From assembly GCF_022179405.1 (NCBI RefSeq), contig NZ_BPQT01000045.1, positions 1 to 64,000 of the forward strand: a stretch of DNA of 64,000 bases, given 5' to 3'. This document shows positions 36,308 through 46,025 of this stretch, one piece after another. The position numbers and the translations under genes are program-made. Origin of the DNA: Methylobacterium marchantiae (GTDB taxonomy: Bacteria; Pseudomonadota; Alphaproteobacteria; Rhizobiales; Beijerinckiaceae). Below the pieces are notes generated by a model. That model did not search any database. It had not been told where the DNA came from and saw only the letters and a list, made by a program, of their open reading frames with translations. Within the stretch, counting starts at the first letter, position 1. The number at the start of each line of letters is the position of its first letter.

Positions 36308-37417
36308 TCAGCTGAGAACCTCCCGAGCCGCCGCCCGCCGTGGGATGAGGCGTGCCAGCAAACTGCGAAGACGGGGCTCGGCGCCGAGCGTTACCGTCAA
36401 AGCCAGGATCAGCACGCCCAGAATGGCAATGAGCAGGGCCTGATAGGGAGAATATCCGATTGCGACGCAGGCCATCAGGATCACCGCGCCGCACACGTTG
36501 TGCACGAGATAGAGGGGATAGGTTGCCAGTCCCGCCGTTCGAACCGCGGTTACCCATCGCGGTCCCAGGGCGTCCGCAAGCCTATCGTTGAAAAGCACAG
36601 ACACCACCAGCAGGGTGACCGATCCGACGAAGAGAGCCAGTGCGGGGCCGGCCCCCCCGGAAATACCCATCACACGCATGAAATGATCGTTGTGGCCGAT
36701 GATCTCGAGAACCGCTCCGGCTGACAAAATCGCCACCATGACAAGACGGACCCGTGTCGCTCTGACGGTCAGCGTCAACCAGAGATAAGTTCCGAGCGCG
36801 AACAGGCAGCCGTCATTCACCAGTGCGAGCTGAATCGCCCTCTTCTCCGTGAGTGCGGCGAGCGAAGGAAGAAACCAAGCCGCGATCTGGAAGGCGGTGC
36901 TCGTAAGACCGATGGCGCCAACGATCTGCGGCATGAAGCGCCAGACGCGACACGCCAGAAGACCGAAGACGACGGCATAGAAGGCGATCTCGATTCCGAG
37001 GGTCCAGTAGACGCCATCGATCCAGGGGCCGCCCGGCCAGAACATCACGGCCTTCGCGTAGAGCGGCAGGAGTTCGATCAACGGCTTCGATCCGCCGACC
37101 CACGATGCAACAAGCGTGAGGCTGGCGCAGATCCAGGCGGCTGGGACGAGCCTGAGGAAACGGCTGCGGGCGAAGCCGTGGGATGTCGCCTCACTCGCCG
37201 AATAGGCGATGACGAACCCGGACACGACGAAGAAGATCTCGACCCCGATCCAGCCATTGCGAGCGATCGGGAGCAACTCGTTAAAGTCCAGGGGCACTAT
37301 GGAAGAGGAGAGCACGCCCGGTACGAGCCAAAGCCACGCTCCCAGATGGAACAGCAACACGAAGGCCGCAGCCGAGAAGCGGATGAGATCGATGCCGATG
37401 AGGTGTCTGGGGGGCAT
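36308..37417 (-). CDS. OafA-type acyltransferase 3 (membrane O-acyltransferase)
   Basis: 369 residues with ten or so membrane helices. The family signature is HLIGIDLIRFSAAAFVLLFH with the essential Arg and His, then GWIGVEIFFVVSGFVIAYSA and FARSRFLRLVPAAWICAS. Such enzymes acetylate or succinylate sugars of exopolysaccharide or lipopolysaccharide from the membrane. It converges on the BrnA-like gene (12-base gap) and is divergent from the AT-rich beta-helix gene. It may modify the surface polymer made by nearby genes; this is inference only. Confidence 0.88.
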   Translation of the reverse strand: MPPRHLIGIDLIRFSAAAFVLLFHLGAWLWLVPGVLSSSIVPLDFNELLPIARNGWIGVEIFFVVSGFVIAYSASEATSHGFARSRFLRLVPAAWICASLTLVASWVGGSKPLIELLPLYAKAVMFWPGGPWIDGVYWTLGIEIAFYAVVFGLLACRVWRFMPQIVGAIGLTSTAFQIAAWFLPSLAALTEKRAIQLALVNDGCLFALGTYLWLTLTVRATRVRLVMVAILSAGAVLEIIGHNDHFMRVMGISGGAGPALALFVGSVTLLVVSVLFNDRLADALGPRWVTAVRTAGLATYPLYLVHNVCGAVILMACVAIGYSPYQALLIAILGVLILALTVTLGAEPRLRSLLARLIPRRAAAREVLS

Positions 37418-37766
37418 TTGCCTACATTCCTAAGCAAATCTTAAGACCGCTCGAGTTGGCGCAGCGCATCCTCGCCTTGTATAAAGCAAATACGCCCGCA
37501 GATCTAAACCGTGTGTTACATTTCCTCTCCCTCTTATGAAGAAGGGCGTTGTCTGCTCATGTTCGTGGCTTGCCGGAATATTACTCAGAGAAACTCTCAC
37601 ACCCTCCGGCATGCCGAGGCGCCTGCCCGATAAAAAACGGTGCGGCTCTCCCACGGACCGGATCAGCATGTTTTCCTATTAATGTTGACAAAAAACCTAT
37701 TTTAGGGTAGTCCTTCTGAAGGATTGGAAAACAATTAAATTTCCGATCTGAAGTAAGGGGATATCT
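37418..37766. other. AT-rich upstream region of the beta-helix gene
   Basis: 349 bases with an abrupt drop in GC near 37430. TTGACA at 37685-37690 is a good -35 candidate but the -10 (TAGTCC, 17 bases on) is weak. TCCTTCTGAAGGA (37712-37724) is a small palindrome. AAGGGG at about 37756-37761 is the ribosome site of the next gene. Confidence 0.45.
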
Positions 37767-39206
37767 ATGCCTAAAATCGAAATCGGAAGCGATGTGGTTA
37801 TTTATTCGAATGCTGCAGGAAGCGACACATTTCAAGCGGCTATAAACCAAGCGGCAGCGGTGCAAAAACCATTATACGTCGCTGCAGGCAGCTACAGTGT
37901 TGCAAACTTAAGAATTAGCGATAAGTTAAAAATATTTGCCACAAAAGGGTCCGTGACAATTTCTTCTGCGGATACAAACAGTTTCTTCCTTACGGTCCAA
38001 TCTGGAATGTCTGGAGTGCGGATTTCAGACGTTACTATTGAAGGAATCATTTTTGATGGTGAAAACAAGCCTTTTGCAAGTGCTGTTACGCGGCCCGGCC
38101 TACTACGTTGCGTTAACGTTGATCGATTAACAATTCGGGACTGCTTTATCAGTCGCTCAGATCGATCTGGTATAGATCTTATTCAGTCGGCTGGAATAAT
38201 TGATAGTAACGAATTTTATGACTGCAGAACAGCAATTTATTCGAATAAGTCGTCTGGCTTGATCGTATCACAAAATTATATTCGCGATAGCAAAGATAAT
38301 GGTATTATGGTCTGGCGATCAGAGCAGGCATCTGATGGAACAATTATTCAAGGAAATAGAATTTATGGCATTCAAAATAATACGGGAGGATCGGGAGAAT
38401 TTGGCAATGCTATTTTCGTTTATCAGAGCAACAATGTAACTTCGTCAAACAACAATATTATTGGATGCAACTATTCAGCGTTGCGATACAGCCAAAGTTC
38501 TAATGCCATTATTTCGAACAATCAAATCAGTTCGACAAGGGAAACGGCTATTTTCGTTGAAGCCCCAGACGATAGCGCTGCGCCTTATGAGGGAGTTGTA
38601 GTCGTAGGCAATGCGATTTTCGATGCAGGCGAGGGTATCAAGGTCGTTAACGCGAATCTTGGAAGCCGTCGCTCAACGATCTCGAATAACGTACTAAAAA
38701 ATATTTCACAAAAGACATTTGATCAATGGGCTTCGCCCTCGCGAGACCCAGCGACTCGGTATGCCATTACAACGGGTGGAAATGGTATAACTGCAAGTAG
38801 TGACGCCGTTATTTCTGGTAATCTTGCAGAAAGCTGCGGATTTTCGGGAATTGCTTTGACTGTTTCAGGTTCTTACAACTCAGAAACTGGAACGGTTCGA
38901 GATCAGAATGCAGTTGCAGCTTCGGTTGTCGGCAATATCATCAAAAACTGTCCCGTGGGCATTGGTTATTCAGATGACGATCTGCGCGGATTTGCAAACG
39001 TGAGTGAAAATATCATTATTGGCGCAAGTAATGCGTCAATCACTAAGGTAGATGTTACCAACGCACCAAATGTTCCTAACAACCCCAACAACGGTTTCGG
39101 ACCATTGGTTCGTCGGCCTGGTGCTCCCGATGTGGGTGGGAATTCTGATCCTGTTACGACGCGGTTCTCGTTCTTCAGAAACAAGATCGTACCAAAAACG
39201 GTTTAA
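37767..39206 (+). CDS. Right-handed parallel beta-helix protein, AT-rich
   Basis: 479 residues built of repeated short beta-strand turns with Asn ladders (IIDSNEFYDC, GLIVSQNYIRDSKDNGIMV, TIIQGNRIYGI, AIISNNQIS, VVVVGNAIFDAGEGIKV), the pattern of pectate-lyase-like NosD/DUF1565 helices. Similar repeat proteins are annotated in Hyphomicrobiales, but those usually have a twin-Arg signal; here none is seen and the protein starts MPKIEIGSDVVIYSN. Possible roles are polysaccharide binding or lyase; no active site is recognised. Its codon use is much AT-richer than all neighbours except the RTX gene, indicating transfer. Confidence 0.75.
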   Translation: MPKIEIGSDVVIYSNAAGSDTFQAAINQAAAVQKPLYVAAGSYSVANLRISDKLKIFATKGSVTISSADTNSFFLTVQSGMSGVRISDVTIEGIIFDGENKPFASAVTRPGLLRCVNVDRLTIRDCFISRSDRSGIDLIQSAGIIDSNEFYDCRTAIYSNKSSGLIVSQNYIRDSKDNGIMVWRSEQASDGTIIQGNRIYGIQNNTGGSGEFGNAIFVYQSNNVTSSNNNIIGCNYSALRYSQSSNAIISNNQISSTRETAIFVEAPDDSAAPYEGVVVVGNAIFDAGEGIKVVNANLGSRRSTISNNVLKNISQKTFDQWASPSRDPATRYAITTGGNGITASSDAVISGNLAESCGFSGIALTVSGSYNSETGTVRDQNAVAASVVGNIIKNCPVGIGYSDDDLRGFANVSENIIIGASNASITKVDVTNAPNVPNNPNNGFGPLVRRPGAPDVGGNSDPVTTRFSFFRNKIVPKTV

Positions 39207-39233
39207 TTTTCTTGGGGGAGTGGGTGGTCCTGC

Positions 39234-41438
39234 CTACTCCCCCACCCCGAACAGCTTCTCCAGAAAATTTCGGTCGTCCTGGCTCGGACCCTGACCCGGA
39301 CCGCGGGCGCGCTGGTTGGCGGCGACGCGGGGCGGCGGCGCGGCGGACTGGGTTTCGCCGAGCAGCGCCCCGATCAGGCCTCCCGGCGTGGTGCCGGTGG
39401 TGGCGGGAACGTCGGCCGGGCCGCGGTTGCGCCAATGGTTGGAGCCCGGCAGCATGCTCGGCGTCTGGCCCTTGAGGGCCACGGTCATGTAGGCCTTCCA
39501 GATCTCGCCGGGCAGATTGCCGCCCGAGACCTTCTTGGTGGATTCTCCGTCGTCGTTGCCGAGCCAGACCCCGGTCACCAGGGTCGACGAGTAGCCGATG
39601 AACCAGGCATCGCGGAAATCCTGGCTGGTGCCGGTCTTGCCGGCGAGGTCCCAGCCCGGAACTTCGGCCTTCCGGGCGGTGCCGGAGACGAAGGTCTCGT
39701 GCATCATCGCGTTCATCATCGAGTCGGTCTCGACGCTCATCACCCGGCCGAGATTGGTGTCCTTGCGCTGGTAGAGCACCTTGCCGGACGCGCCCTTCAC
39801 GTTGGCGATGACGTAGGGGATCACCCCCGTGCCGCCATTGGCGAAGGCGGCGTAGGCGCCCACCATCTCCAGCGGCGTCACCTCGGAGGTGCCGAGCGCC
39901 AACGAGCCGTTGGCCTGGAGCGGCGAGGAGATGCCGAGGCGCTGGGCCGCCTGCACCACGGCCTTGGGGCCGACCTCCTGGCCGAGGCGCACCGCCACGG
40001 TGTTGAGGGAGAGCGCCAGGGCCTCGCGCAGGGTCACCGGACCACGATAGTCCCGAGAATAGTTCTCGGGGTTCCAGCCCTTGATGCTGATCGGCGCGTC
40101 GTCGCGCACGGTGTCCGGGGTCAGCCCGCGCTCCACGGCGGCGAGGTAGACGAAGGGCTTGAACGAGGAGCCGGGCTGGCGCTTGGCGGTGGTGGCCCGG
40201 TTGAACTGGCTCTGGGCGTAGTCGCGCCCGCCGATGAGGGCGCGGATCGCCCCGTCCGGCTTCATCGAGACCACGGCGCCCTGGGCCACGTTGTAGCGCA
40301 CGCCCTTCTGGTTCAACTCGTCGACGAGGGCCTTCTCGGCCGCGCCCTGGAGGCGGGTGTCGACCGTGGTGGTGACGACGATGTCGGTGTCGAATTTCGG
40401 CAGGAAATCGTCGAGCACGTCCATGACGAGGTCGGCGACGTAGCTCGCCGAGCCGCCGCCGCGGCTGCTCGCCGGCCGGGCGGGGGTGGCGAGCGCCAGC
40501 TTCACGTCGGCGGGCTTGGCGAAGCCCAGCTCCTCCATGGCGGCCAGAACCTGCGCCGCGCGCGCCTGGGCGGCGGGCAAATTGCGGTTGGGCGCGAGCC
40601 GCGAGGGCGCCTGGACGAGGCCGCCGAGCATGGCGGCCTCCGCCAGCGTCACCGCCTTGGCGGGCTTGCCGAAATAGCGCTGGGCGGCCGCTTCGACGCC
40701 GTAGGCGCCGGCGCCGAAATAGACCCGGTTCAGGTAGAGTTCGAGGATCTCGTCCTTGGTGTAGCGGTGCTCCAGCCACAGGGCGAGGATCGCCTCCTGG
40801 ATCTTTCGCGAGGCAGAGCGTTCGGGCGTCAGGAACAGGTTCTTGGCGAGTTGCTGCGTCAGGGTCGAGCCGCCCTGCGAGACGCCGCGCCGGGTGATGT
40901 TCTGGCCGATGGCGCGGGCGATGCCGACGGGATCGACGCCGAAATGGCTGTAGAACCGCCGGTCCTCGATCGCCACGAAGGCGCGCGGCAGGTAGGGCGG
41001 CAATTCGGTGATGCCGACCACCCGGCCGCCGGTCTCGCCGCGATTGGCGAGGAGCGAGCCGTCGCTGGCGAGGATCGCGATGTTGGGCGGGCGCTTGGGC
41101 ACCGCGAGCTGGTCGATCGGCGGCAGTTGCGAGGCGTGATAGGCGACGAGCCCCGCGATGGCGATGACGCCCCACAAGCCGAGGACGAGGGTACCGTAGA
41201 CGAGGCCGCCGAAGAACGAGCGCCGGCGCGCCTTGCGGGCGGGCGCCTTTACCCGTGAAGGGGCGCGCCGCGGCGCGTCGCCCTGGCCGTTGCTGCTGGT
41301 CGTGCGCTTGCCCACACCGCCTCCGGCGCGATCGTCGCCGCTGAGCCGCAGGTTGAGATCGCCACGCCCTCCGATGCGCCCTTCGGGCACGTCGAAATTC
41401 GGCTCCTCCCGCCCGCCACCCTTGCGTCCGTTCGCCAT
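39234..41438 (-). CDS. Penicillin-binding protein 1A (bifunctional transglycosylase/transpeptidase)
   Basis: 734 residues. A basic, disordered N-terminal tail and a membrane anchor (about 77-100, FFGGLVYGTLVLGLWGVIAI) precede the GT51 glycosyltransferase domain (AIEDRRFYSHFGVD, RRGVSQGGSTLTQQLAKN, RKIQEAILALWLEHRYTK) and the transpeptidase domain with SxxK in QPGSSFKPFVYL, SxN in LALSLNTVAV and KTGT in LAGKTGTSQDF. It polymerises and cross-links peptidoglycan in the periplasm. ATG 41438 (MANGRKGG) is preferred over 41492. It has normal high GC and separates the two AT-rich genes. Confidence 0.95.
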   Translation of the reverse strand: MANGRKGGGREEPNFDVPEGRIGGRGDLNLRLSGDDRAGGGVGKRTTSSNGQGDAPRRAPSRVKAPARKARRRSFFGGLVYGTLVLGLWGVIAIAGLVAYHASQLPPIDQLAVPKRPPNIAILASDGSLLANRGETGGRVVGITELPPYLPRAFVAIEDRRFYSHFGVDPVGIARAIGQNITRRGVSQGGSTLTQQLAKNLFLTPERSASRKIQEAILALWLEHRYTKDEILELYLNRVYFGAGAYGVEAAAQRYFGKPAKAVTLAEAAMLGGLVQAPSRLAPNRNLPAAQARAAQVLAAMEELGFAKPADVKLALATPARPASSRGGGSASYVADLVMDVLDDFLPKFDTDIVVTTTVDTRLQGAAEKALVDELNQKGVRYNVAQGAVVSMKPDGAIRALIGGRDYAQSQFNRATTAKRQPGSSFKPFVYLAAVERGLTPDTVRDDAPISIKGWNPENYSRDYRGPVTLREALALSLNTVAVRLGQEVGPKAVVQAAQRLGISSPLQANGSLALGTSEVTPLEMVGAYAAFANGGTGVIPYVIANVKGASGKVLYQRKDTNLGRVMSVETDSMMNAMMHETFVSGTARKAEVPGWDLAGKTGTSQDFRDAWFIGYSSTLVTGVWLGNDDGESTKKVSGGNLPGEIWKAYMTVALKGQTPSMLPGSNHWRNRGPADVPATTGTTPGGLIGALLGETQSAAPPPRVAANQRARGPGQGPSQDDRNFLEKLFGVGE

Positions 41439-41680
41439 GCGTTCCGTCTGAACCCGTAAGCCCTCGCGATTCGAGAGGCTCCGGTTCCGCACGGTAAATA
41501 CGGCGGGTTTAAGGGTTCTTAACCCGGATCATTTTAAGGTTTTGATACGATGGGGGAATTTCGGGTCGGCGATCGGATGCCCTCAGATGCCGCCAAAAAT
41601 TCGATTGTCGAACTTTCTGTAGATACCACGACACCTATTGCGATTGCATTTGTTATTTATAAATATTATGCAGAAAAATC

Positions 41681-43777
41681 TTATACAATCAAAATATCGT
41701 TAAAAGAAAGATTTTTGAGGTTATTATCTATTACTAGAAAATTTATAGCTGCAAGCTTTCCATTTCCGTCTGCATCATAAGACAAGACACCGGTTTTGTG
41801 ATTGTACAGAATTCGATCGGTCTCATCAAGCTTGCCTGGAAATAATTCAATATTCTTAAAAGCATCTTCACTTAGAATGCCAGCGGGTAATGTTTTAAAA
41901 ATGGTATTTGACAAATTGATTTTGTCAGATTTTTTAGTAAAGTCTGTAATATGGTCGATGTTGCTTGCGCCCAGCGCAGTGGTGAAAGCAAAAATGTCAC
42001 GGCCAAGGTCACCTGTCAGCACATCGGAACCGGCTCCGCCATTGAGATAGTCTGCACCATTGGAACCCGAAATCGTGTCGTTGACCGATCCGCCAGTGAC
42101 GACCATGGCTGTAAAACTGTTATTGGAACTGAGACCGGAAGCCTGAAAACCGTCGAAGTAGATATGATTGGAACTGATATCCGCAGCGGTCGTCAAAGCC
42201 GACAGGTCGGCTTCGAGCTTCTGCACGCGATATACCTCCACCGTGCCCCGCGAGGCCGCGTCAACGACGAGTTTGTTGTTGCCGGCTCCGCCGTCGAGGA
42301 ACGACTGAGAAGATTGGCTCGCATCCCCCGCCGTGAAGGTGTTGGACAGACTAAAGCCGCGGAGGTCGATCGTATCCTTGCCGGAGCCCAGCGTTACAAA
42401 GAAATGTTCGAAGCCCTGGATCGCGGTGTTTGGCGCCAGCGTCACCGTCGCCGTTGCCTGATCGATTGGTCGAAAAGTGACCGCCGTCTTGATACTGCTC
42501 AGGTTGAGTTCGAGTGTATCGTTTCCGGTGCCGCCGATCATCGTGGCGCCGACAGCGCCAACGACATAGTCATCACCGGATCCACCGTCGAGCGTGTCAC
42601 CCTCGCTGCCTGTCAGCCGGTCGTTGCCGCCTCGCCCGCGAAGCGTATCAATGCCCACTCCTCCAGAGATTATGTCGTTGGCCGATCCGCCAGTGACGAC
42701 CATGGCTGTAAAACTGTTATGGTAGTTGGGGCCGGAAGCCCGAAAACCGTCGAAATGGACGTAATCGGAGCTGATATCGGCAGCGGTCGTCAAAGCCGAC
42801 AGGTCGGCTTCGAGCGTCTGCACCCTAGCTAACTCCACCGTGCCCCGCGAGGCCGCGTCAACGACGAGTTTGTTGTTGCCGGCTCCGCCGTCGAGGAACG
42901 ACTGAGAAGATTGGCTCGCATCCCCCGCCGTGAAGGTGTTGGACAGGCTAAAGCCGCGGAGGTCGATCGTATCCTTGCCGGAACCCAGCGTTACAAAGAA
43001 ATGTTCGAAGCCCTGGATCGTGGTGTTTGGTGCCAGTGTCACCGTCGCCGTTGCCTGATCGATTGGTCGAAAAGTGACCGCCGTCTTGATACTGCTCAGG
43101 TTGAGTTCGAGTGTATCGTTTCCGGTGCCGCCGATCATCGTGGTGCCGACAGCGCCAACGACATAGTCATCACCGGATCCACCATCGAGTGTGTCACCCT
43201 CGCTGCCTGTCAGCCGGTCGTTGCCACTGTCTCCATAAAGAAGGTCCCGGCCTTCCCATCCAGTGAATGTATCGTTGCCGCGGCCACCGTGCGCCACTCC
43301 GCCGTTTCGAAAACCCTCGGCGCCTGCTCTACCCCCGTACGGCTGGAAGGTGTCGTTTGCTGCAGAGCCAATATAGTTATAATCCTGAGCAAATAATATT
43401 TTGAGCAAGTCTCCGGAAGGACTTGGGGCTTCGACCGGTCTCGGATCGTGCGATGTTTCGCTGTGAATAGCACCGAAGAAACGGACTGCATCGTAACGTA
43501 ATTTTAGTTCTGGAGAAGCATACAAATCTTTTGTCGCGTAATTCCAAGACTGATCGAGAGTCCAATGGAATCCACTTTTAATTCCTTCTTTATTGTATTC
43601 GTAAATTTTTTTGATGACAGTTTTACTTGAAAAATTGCCATCTGCAAACGCTTCGACAGAACCCTTTGACCACCATTTTTCAGAATTATACTTTGAGCCT
43701 AGCGTATAATCAAATATTCCAGCGTAATAAGTTTCACCGTTGGCATCAACATCTGTAGCAATAATTTTGACGGTCAT
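41681..43777 (-). CDS. RTX (haemolysin-type Ca-binding repeat) secreted protein
   Basis: About 698 residues from ATG 43777, chosen because GGTGG lies upstream; TTG 43879 and ATG 43831 are alternatives. The protein has GGxGxDxxx nonapeptides in three places (AHGGRGNDTFTGWEGRDLL; GGSGDDYVVGAVG; LNGGAGSDVLTGDLGRDIF) and a C-terminal segment (DHITDFTKKSDKINLSNTIF, FNDILIV) like type I secretion signals. Two long central modules are nearly the same. No type I secretion genes lie nearby. The role is probably extracellular or surface attachment; no enzymatic domain is recognised. Ends of the gene are AT-rich, the repeats less so. Confidence 0.85.
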   Translation of the reverse strand: MTVKIIATDVDANGETYYAGIFDYTLGSKYNSEKWWSKGSVEAFADGNFSSKTVIKKIYEYNKEGIKSGFHWTLDQSWNYATKDLYASPELKLRYDAVRFFGAIHSETSHDPRPVEAPSPSGDLLKILFAQDYNYIGSAANDTFQPYGGRAGAEGFRNGGVAHGGRGNDTFTGWEGRDLLYGDSGNDRLTGSEGDTLDGGSGDDYVVGAVGTTMIGGTGNDTLELNLSSIKTAVTFRPIDQATATVTLAPNTTIQGFEHFFVTLGSGKDTIDLRGFSLSNTFTAGDASQSSQSFLDGGAGNNKLVVDAASRGTVELARVQTLEADLSALTTAADISSDYVHFDGFRASGPNYHNSFTAMVVTGGSANDIISGGVGIDTLRGRGGNDRLTGSEGDTLDGGSGDDYVVGAVGATMIGGTGNDTLELNLSSIKTAVTFRPIDQATATVTLAPNTAIQGFEHFFVTLGSGKDTIDLRGFSLSNTFTAGDASQSSQSFLDGGAGNNKLVVDAASRGTVEVYRVQKLEADLSALTTAADISSNHIYFDGFQASGLSSNNSFTAMVVTGGSVNDTISGSNGADYLNGGAGSDVLTGDLGRDIFAFTTALGASNIDHITDFTKKSDKINLSNTIFKTLPAGILSEDAFKNIELFPGKLDETDRILYNHKTGVLSYDADGNGKLAAINFLVIDNNLKNLSFNDILIV
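42077..42628. repeat. Internal duplication in the RTX gene, copy 1
   Basis: 552-bp segment repeated in direct orientation at 42674-43225 at a constant offset of 597 bases (199 codons), without insertions or deletions in the checked positions and with only scattered substitutions. It codes for the module from TGSEGDTLDGGSGDDY to SFTAMVVTGGS. Confidence 0.93.
42674..43225. repeat. Internal duplication in the RTX gene, copy 2
   Basis: Partner of the 42077-42628 copy. The two differ most in the short region encoding ARVQTLEADLSALTTA versus YRVQKLEADLSALTTA and the following 20 residues. High identity suggests recent duplication or gene conversion. Confidence 0.93.
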
Positions 43778-44365
43778 TTTTTCCACCAAAATGGGTGCCG
43801 CAATAATTTCTCCATATAGTACAGGATTCATTAATTGTGGTTGCAATTTGGCAACACAATGCTCAAAGTGGAAGGTCAAAGACTAAATTCTATGTTTAGC
43901 ATTATGCATCGGATCGCGATATTAGAATATTAGTGAAATTAGATTGCTAAAATAAATATTCGATATATCGTAATAAACATAGAAAGATAAATTTTATATT
44001 GAATTATGATAAATTATAGACGTTCATCTTTACATTGATCGTCATACCAAATTTTTATATCTATGCCGAAAACTTCGGATATCAGCTTTGAATTTCAGCG
44101 AGGTTATTCGGGCCAAGCCCATGCGGCTTCGGTCAAACGGGTTTTTGCTCGCCCTTCACGTGGTAAGATGCGGCGCCGGCGGAGGACTGGTGATAGGGCC
44201 GTCTTTGCTGTCGACGCCTCGGAGCCTGTTCGAGTTGTTTTTCCAAGGCATGACCTCATTCTGAGGTGGTCTGATGGGATGATCGACTCTTGCATGAGAA
44301 CCTGCGGATGAATTCGATCAAACAGGCTCCGACGCGGCGAGCTTTTGGACTTGAAAGGTAACTGG
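43778..44365. other. AT-rich intergenic region between RTX and GT61 genes
   Basis: About 590 bases. 43880-44060 is very AT-rich; from 44065 the composition rises to normal. An 82-residue plus-strand frame at 44063-44311 has no recognised features. The region would hold the divergent promoters of the RTX and GT61 genes; none could be pinned down. Confidence 0.5.
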
Positions 44366-45844
44366 ATGCAGCCGGTTGAAGAAGAGACCGCGACCGTCGA
44401 GGCGGCCGATCCTCACCGGACGCCACAGGTCAAACATGCTCTCCGGTTGGCCCGGAAACTTGCCGCTGCAGGTCGGTGGCGCAAACTGTTGCTGACGCTG
44501 CCGGACATCGAGGCAGGCGGCGATCATCCCGACCTGTTGATCGAACGCGTTCGCGCCGCGATCGAGCTCGGCGATAAAAGCCAGATCGCGATTTTCACGA
44601 ACGCGTCCTTATCGATCGAAAATCCGAAGATCCGTATCAAGTTCGCCTCTTTATTGGCGAGCGGCAACGAACCTCTTCATGCATGGACGTTATTGGAATC
44701 GGTATCCGCGGTCGATATCGATGGCAGGTTTTTAAAAGTCGCGCGACGGATCGTGAATTCGACGGAAGACGAGGCGCTCCATAAAGCCGTGTACGGTGTC
44801 ATCGGCTCCGATATCAGGGTCGTGGCAGGCGCTCCCACGCCAGTCGAGCATCGCTTCCCCGGCGACGTCGGTCCGCCGGGTCCCTCGACGGGAAACTTGA
44901 ACATCGTGCGCTTGCCGGGTGTTTCAGCGGGCATCGAGAAGAAAGTTCACGCTTTATGGGCGACTTTCGACGAAACGCTTTTGGGCGACCCTATCCCTTA
45001 TATCCGAGAATATAACGACGTCTTTGTCAACAAATTCGGGCAAATCTGGTCGCCGGCAGGATACTTTGTCAGTTCTGCAGATCGGCCCATGCCGAAGCCG
45101 ATCAGTTCCGACGACGTCCCGCATGTAAAATCGGCATTCAGCTGTGTTCGTGGAAGCAAGGGCTATTTCACGTGGCTGATCAATTATATCCCGGCCTTGA
45201 GCTGGTGCCTCAGTCCAGAAACTCCAAAATGCACCATTCTGATGCGGAAGGAACTCCACGATCTTACCGCCAGCACCCTGGCTCCCTTGGGGATTGGCGA
45301 GGATGAGATCGTCGCAATGACCGGAACGGTATTCTGCGAGCGGCTCTATGTCGGAACGCCCGCCATGTCGGCGCTCGGGCGGACGAACGCCTACGCGGAT
45401 TCCTATGGTAGACTGAAGCACTGTGCGGCGCTCCAGAATCGTGGGGATACGCCCAAGCGCCTCTATATTTCGAGACGCGACTCCCTTCGGCGTTCCATGA
45501 CGAACGAAGCCGAGTTCGAGGCCAGGATCGCGGAACGCGGGTTCACGCCTGTGGTGCTGAGCCAATTGGGATTGCTCGAGAAGATCAATCTGTTCCAGAA
45601 CGCAGAGGTCGTGATCGGGGCTCACGGTGCCGGTTTATCGCATCTCGTCTTTGCGAAACCCGGACTCCGTGTCGTGGAAATGATGCCCGCGACAATGAAC
45701 CAGTTCCTTCATATGAACGCGCGCGTGTGCTTCTCATCGCTGTCGCGCGTGTATGGGCATCGTCACACCGTGGTGCTGCATCCCATGAACCCTGCGACAT
45801 CCGCATGGTCCTCCGATGCGGATAGGATCGCCGATTTGGTGTGA
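44366..45844 (+). CDS. Glycosyltransferase family 61 (DUF563)
   Basis: 492 residues. The C-terminal half carries the GT61 core: KRLYISRRDSLRRSMTNEAE, VVLSQLGLLEKINLFQNAEV and VIGAHGAGLSHLVFAKPGLR, then VVEMMPATMNQFLHMNARVC. This family comprises capsule and O-glycan enzymes (xylosyltransferase-like) in bacteria. The N-terminal 180 residues (LRLARKLAAAGRWRKLLLTL) look helical, perhaps TPR-like. ATG 44366 is preferred over TTG 44345 since AAAGG stands 7-8 bases before it. It lies alone, 400-500 bases from its neighbours, and could act with the acyltransferase and beta-helix genes on a surface glycan. Confidence 0.87.
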   Translation: MQPVEEETATVEAADPHRTPQVKHALRLARKLAAAGRWRKLLLTLPDIEAGGDHPDLLIERVRAAIELGDKSQIAIFTNASLSIENPKIRIKFASLLASGNEPLHAWTLLESVSAVDIDGRFLKVARRIVNSTEDEALHKAVYGVIGSDIRVVAGAPTPVEHRFPGDVGPPGPSTGNLNIVRLPGVSAGIEKKVHALWATFDETLLGDPIPYIREYNDVFVNKFGQIWSPAGYFVSSADRPMPKPISSDDVPHVKSAFSCVRGSKGYFTWLINYIPALSWCLSPETPKCTILMRKELHDLTASTLAPLGIGEDEIVAMTGTVFCERLYVGTPAMSALGRTNAYADSYGRLKHCAALQNRGDTPKRLYISRRDSLRRSMTNEAEFEARIAERGFTPVVLSQLGLLEKINLFQNAEVVIGAHGAGLSHLVFAKPGLRVVEMMPATMNQFLHMNARVCFSSLSRVYGHRHTVVLHPMNPATSAWSSDADRIADLV

Positions 45845-46025
45845 GCCGGTCGCGCGTCACATCCTGACTACGCTTTACTTGGCCGCCGTCTCCGCAGCGA
45901 GACAATCGACCCGGCACCCGACGCCGGTCGCTCGCTTCGCCCCTCCTTCGACGCCGCTTCGAAGACCGTGATCCGACCATCGGCGCTCGATCCCTGACGG
46001 GCGTGGGCGCATTCGACCGGGGGGC

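Noticed and set aside
39214-39243. Stem GGGGGAGT/ACTCCCCC between the beta-helix and PBP1A genes
   Set aside because: The hairpin is good but the T-run is on the wrong side for both strands, so I did not call a terminator.
39175-41175. 666-residue minus-strand open frame and a 607-residue plus-strand frame over the same place
   Set aside because: Both are other-frame shadows of the GC-rich PBP1A gene; composition is Arg/Gly-rich and without motifs.
41951-43396. Plus-strand frames of 293 and 161 residues opposite the RTX gene
   Set aside because: They reflect the duplicated RTX segment in antisense and have no independent support.
44063-44311. 82-residue frame between RTX and GT61 genes
   Set aside because: No ribosome site or motif; strand-opposite frame of similar length exists, as expected by chance.
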